Below, piece after piece: positions 13,056 through 15,184 of a stretch of DNA of 15,184 nt. Each line of letters opens with the position of its first letter. Position 1 is the stretch's first letter. The DNA is from Draconibacterium sp. (GTDB taxonomy: Bacteria; Bacteroidota; Bacteroidia; Bacteroidales; Prolixibacteraceae). Made by a program: the position numbers and the translations under genes. The notes beneath the pieces were generated by a model, which saw only the letters and a list, made by a program, of their open reading frames with translations, had not been told where the DNA came from and searched no databases. The DNA lies in assembly GCA_016705335.1 (NCBI GenBank), contig JADIYN010000005.1, positions 1-15,184 of the forward strand. Direction: 5' to 3'.

Positions 13056-15184
13056 ATGAAAACACTAACTTTAATCATTTGCTTAACACTGGTTTCTGGT
13101 TTTGCCTTTTCTCAATGGACTTTGCAAAATCCCTTACCAACTGAAAATCATTATCATCAGTTTGCTTTACCGATACCAATACTGGGTATGCAGTAGGTGA
13201 AGGAGGAACAATAATAAAAACCATTGATGGTGGCACAACATGGTCCGAATTATCAAGCGGAACAACAGCTTATTATCTTTCAGTTTTCTTTACCGATAAC
13301 AATAATGGGTACGTTGCAGTTGGAGGCAATGATTATCACAATGGAAACATCCAAAAAACCATTGATGGTGGCAAAACATGGATTGGTTTATCAACTGGAA
13401 CAACATCCTGGTTAAATTCAATATTCTTTACCAGTGCCAATACAGGATATGCGGTGGGTTCAGGGATCATCTTAAAAACAATTGATGGAGGCACAACATG
13501 GAATACTCTTTCCACAGGAACAACTTCAAGGATAAATTCAGTTTATTTTACAGATTCCAACACAGGATACGTTGTTGGTTCTCAGGATATAAATAATGAC
13601 AATATTTGGGAAGGTACTATTTTAAAAACTATTGATGGAGGAACAACATGGATTACATCCTGGACCGCTTTATCGAGCGGATTAGAAACCCAATTAAATG
13701 CCATATACTTTACTAATGAATACATTGGTTATGCACTTGGCCATAATGGAATCATATTAAAAACTATCAATGGGGGTTCATCCTGGAATGATTTATCTAA
13801 TGGATCCTACGGGGAGTTACTCTCAGCTTACTTTACAGATGCCAACACTGGATATATGGTGGGTAGTTTTGGCACTTTTATCAAAACAAGTGATGGAGGC
13901 ACCACCTGGACCCAATTATCAACAGGAACAACCTCTTGGATAAATTCCATTTTCTTTACCGATGCCAATACAGGGTATGCAGTAGGTAATGGCGGAATAG
14001 TACTAAAAACCAATAATGGAGGTTCAAACTGGGCTCGTTTGTCGGGACATGAAACTCTCCTAAATTCAGTATTCTTCACCGCTGCCAATACAGGGTATGC
14101 AGTAGGTTATGACGGAATAATCCTAAAAACCAGCAATGGAGGCGCAAATTGGAACACCCTATCGAGCGGAACTCTTGATAATTTAAATTCAGTTTTCTTT
14201 ATCGATGCCAATACAGGTTATGTGGTAGGTGGGCATAAGAATATATTTCGTGATAGAAATGAACAAATCATCATGAAAACAATTGATGGAGGCGTCACAT
14301 GGACTTTAATAACGATCAATGAATATCCATTGCATTCCGTTTTTTTCACCGATGTAAATACTGGCTATGCAGTAGGTGAAAATGGAACAATCATTAAAAC
14401 CATAAATGGAGGCACTTCATGGATTACTTTATCGGCAGGAATGTTCAATTTTTTTTCATCTGTTTACTTTATAGATTCAAATACAGGCTATGCCACTGGC
14501 TGGGGAACTATCATAAAAACCATTGATGGAGGCACAACATGGAGTGAGTTATCCACTGGAATACCTGAAGAAAACATAACTTCTGTCTTCTTTACAGATG
14601 TCAATACTGGGTATGCGGTTGGAGAAAATGGAACTATTATTAAAACCGTCAATGGAGGTACAAACTGGATTACATCAAGAACAAGAGAATTTGGTCCATC
14701 AAGTGAAGAATTAAATGCAATCTACTTTACTGATGCAAACACAGGGCAGTGTGGGATATTCTTCTTACTTACGGGATGGGTGGCATTTTCCTTAAAACCG
14801 TCGATGGAGGTAGAACTTGGTCTGATTTATCAGGCATTACAAGAAACGGTTTAAATTCAATTTTCTTTACCAATGATTCAACAGGTTATATTGTTGGTGA
14901 CTACGGAATAATCCTAAAAACAACCAATGAGGGTGGATTTCCTGCTGTTGAAAACGTATTACTGGAATCAACCTTTACTGTTTACCCCAACCCTACAACC
15001 AATAAAATCAGCATTACAACCAACAACAACCTGCAGGGAGAAACCACTATTTGTATTTTCAATATGAATGGTGCGTTGTTACACGAGTAAATTCCAAGCA
15101 GAACCCCTGAGCTGGAGGTTAGCGCAATGGCAAAAGGGTTTTACCTGCTGCCAGTAAAGACCAATAAGGGATTTGAGAATAAAA
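13056..15184 (+). CDS. Secreted 14-repeat beta-propeller (BNR/YCF48-like) protein with T9SS sorting domain, 3' partial
   Basis: An exported protein of at least 709 residues that runs off the window. MKTLTLIICLTLVSGFAFSQ is a signal peptide. About 14 repeats of 38-52 residues follow, with consensus NSVFFTDANTGYAVG, a G-I-I-x-KTIDGG core, then TTWxxLSSGT; this is the YCF48/BNR-like propeller motif, and 14 would fit two seven-bladed propellers. The C-terminal domain has FTVYPNPTTNKISITT, ICIFNMNGALLHE and, after a break near 15088, MAKGFYLLPVKTNKGFE. This is the type A T9SS sorting signal, so the protein is secreted or held at the cell surface. Frame breaks lie near 13158, 14745 and 15088; the first and last are each explained by one base. 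Function is unknown; such proteins may act in adhesion or binding. Confidence 0.9.
13153..14940 (+). repeat. Tandem coding repeats of about 115-155 bp
   Basis: DNA-level repeats underlie the propeller blades. GATGGAGG or a close variant and AATACAGG(G)TATGCAGTAGGT recur about every 115-155 bases from 13153 to 14940. Blades 2, 4, 9 and 12 carry insertions (for example DYHNGNI, SQDINNDNIWEG and GHKNIFRDRNEQ). Similarity is high enough for recombination or assembly collapse. Confidence 0.85.

Noticed and set aside
13224..13415. Open frame MMVAQHGPNYQAEQQ... inside the propeller gene
   Set aside because: It is an out-of-frame shadow of the repeat. The in-frame reading gives KTIDGGTTWSELSSGTT and continues without a stop.
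13153..14940. Repeat array of non-coding type
   Set aside because: The frame is open over about 1.6 kb and each period encodes one propeller blade, so these are protein repeats.

Overview
The window looks like a chromosomal segment of a Bacteroidota bacterium. A Bacteroidales/Marinilabiliales-type gut or marine lineage is my best guess, but the sequence does not fix the genus. The evidence is AT-rich sequence, a sigma factor with the Bacteroidota RpoD N-terminus, a TAnnTTTG-type -7 promoter, a type IX secretion (T9SS) C-terminal domain, a cold-shock protein with a Lys-rich N-terminal arm, and carbohydrate enzymes of Bacteroidetes type. Base-level quality is uneven. Between 1 and about 6300 almost every gene is cut into short frames by one- or two-base gaps, yet conserved protein sequence continues across the breaks. 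I therefore read these as real genes with deletion-type sequencing errors, not as decayed genes.

Layout. (1) 1-3075, minus strand: a GH43-like glycosidase (77-1010), a YciH/SUI1 translation factor (1084-1417), a four-helix membrane protein (1428-1805) and a secreted acetyl-xylan-esterase-like alpha/beta hydrolase (1888-3073). (2) 3205-4144, plus strand: a Tat-type exported sugar phosphate isomerase/epimerase-like TIM barrel, diverging from the esterase. (3) 4134-4660, minus: thioredoxin with a WCEPC active site behind a DUF6132-like small membrane protein carrying a CESGTC motif. (4) 4818-6269, minus: a secreted clan GH-A-like glycosidase. (5) An 8-bp microsatellite at 6355-6410. (6) 6481-8621, plus: a macro-domain ADP-ribose hydrolase, a divergent RpoD-like sigma factor and a cold-shock-domain protein. 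(7) 8826-10518, plus: a split YeeE/YedE sulfur transporter pair and a DUF1456 (YehS-like) protein. (8) 10690-12255, plus: an Asp/Glu racemase and a secreted DUF1080 (3-keto-disaccharide hydrolase) protein. (9) 12256-12931: a long perfect hairpin, then a 238-bp symmetric element built from nested inverted repeats. (10) 13056 to the window end: a secreted 14-repeat beta-propeller protein with a T9SS sorting domain.

Functionally, the left third is a polysaccharide/glycoside utilisation neighbourhood (glycosidases, deacetylase, isomerase). The DUF1080 protein at 11.5 kb may serve the same chemistry. A second theme is sulfur and thiol handling (YeeE/YedE pair, DUF6132, thioredoxin), split over two places. 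A third is a small regulatory group (macro domain, alternative RpoD-like sigma, RNA-binding cold-shock protein). I see no CRISPR array, rRNA, tRNA, transposase or recognisable defence operon.
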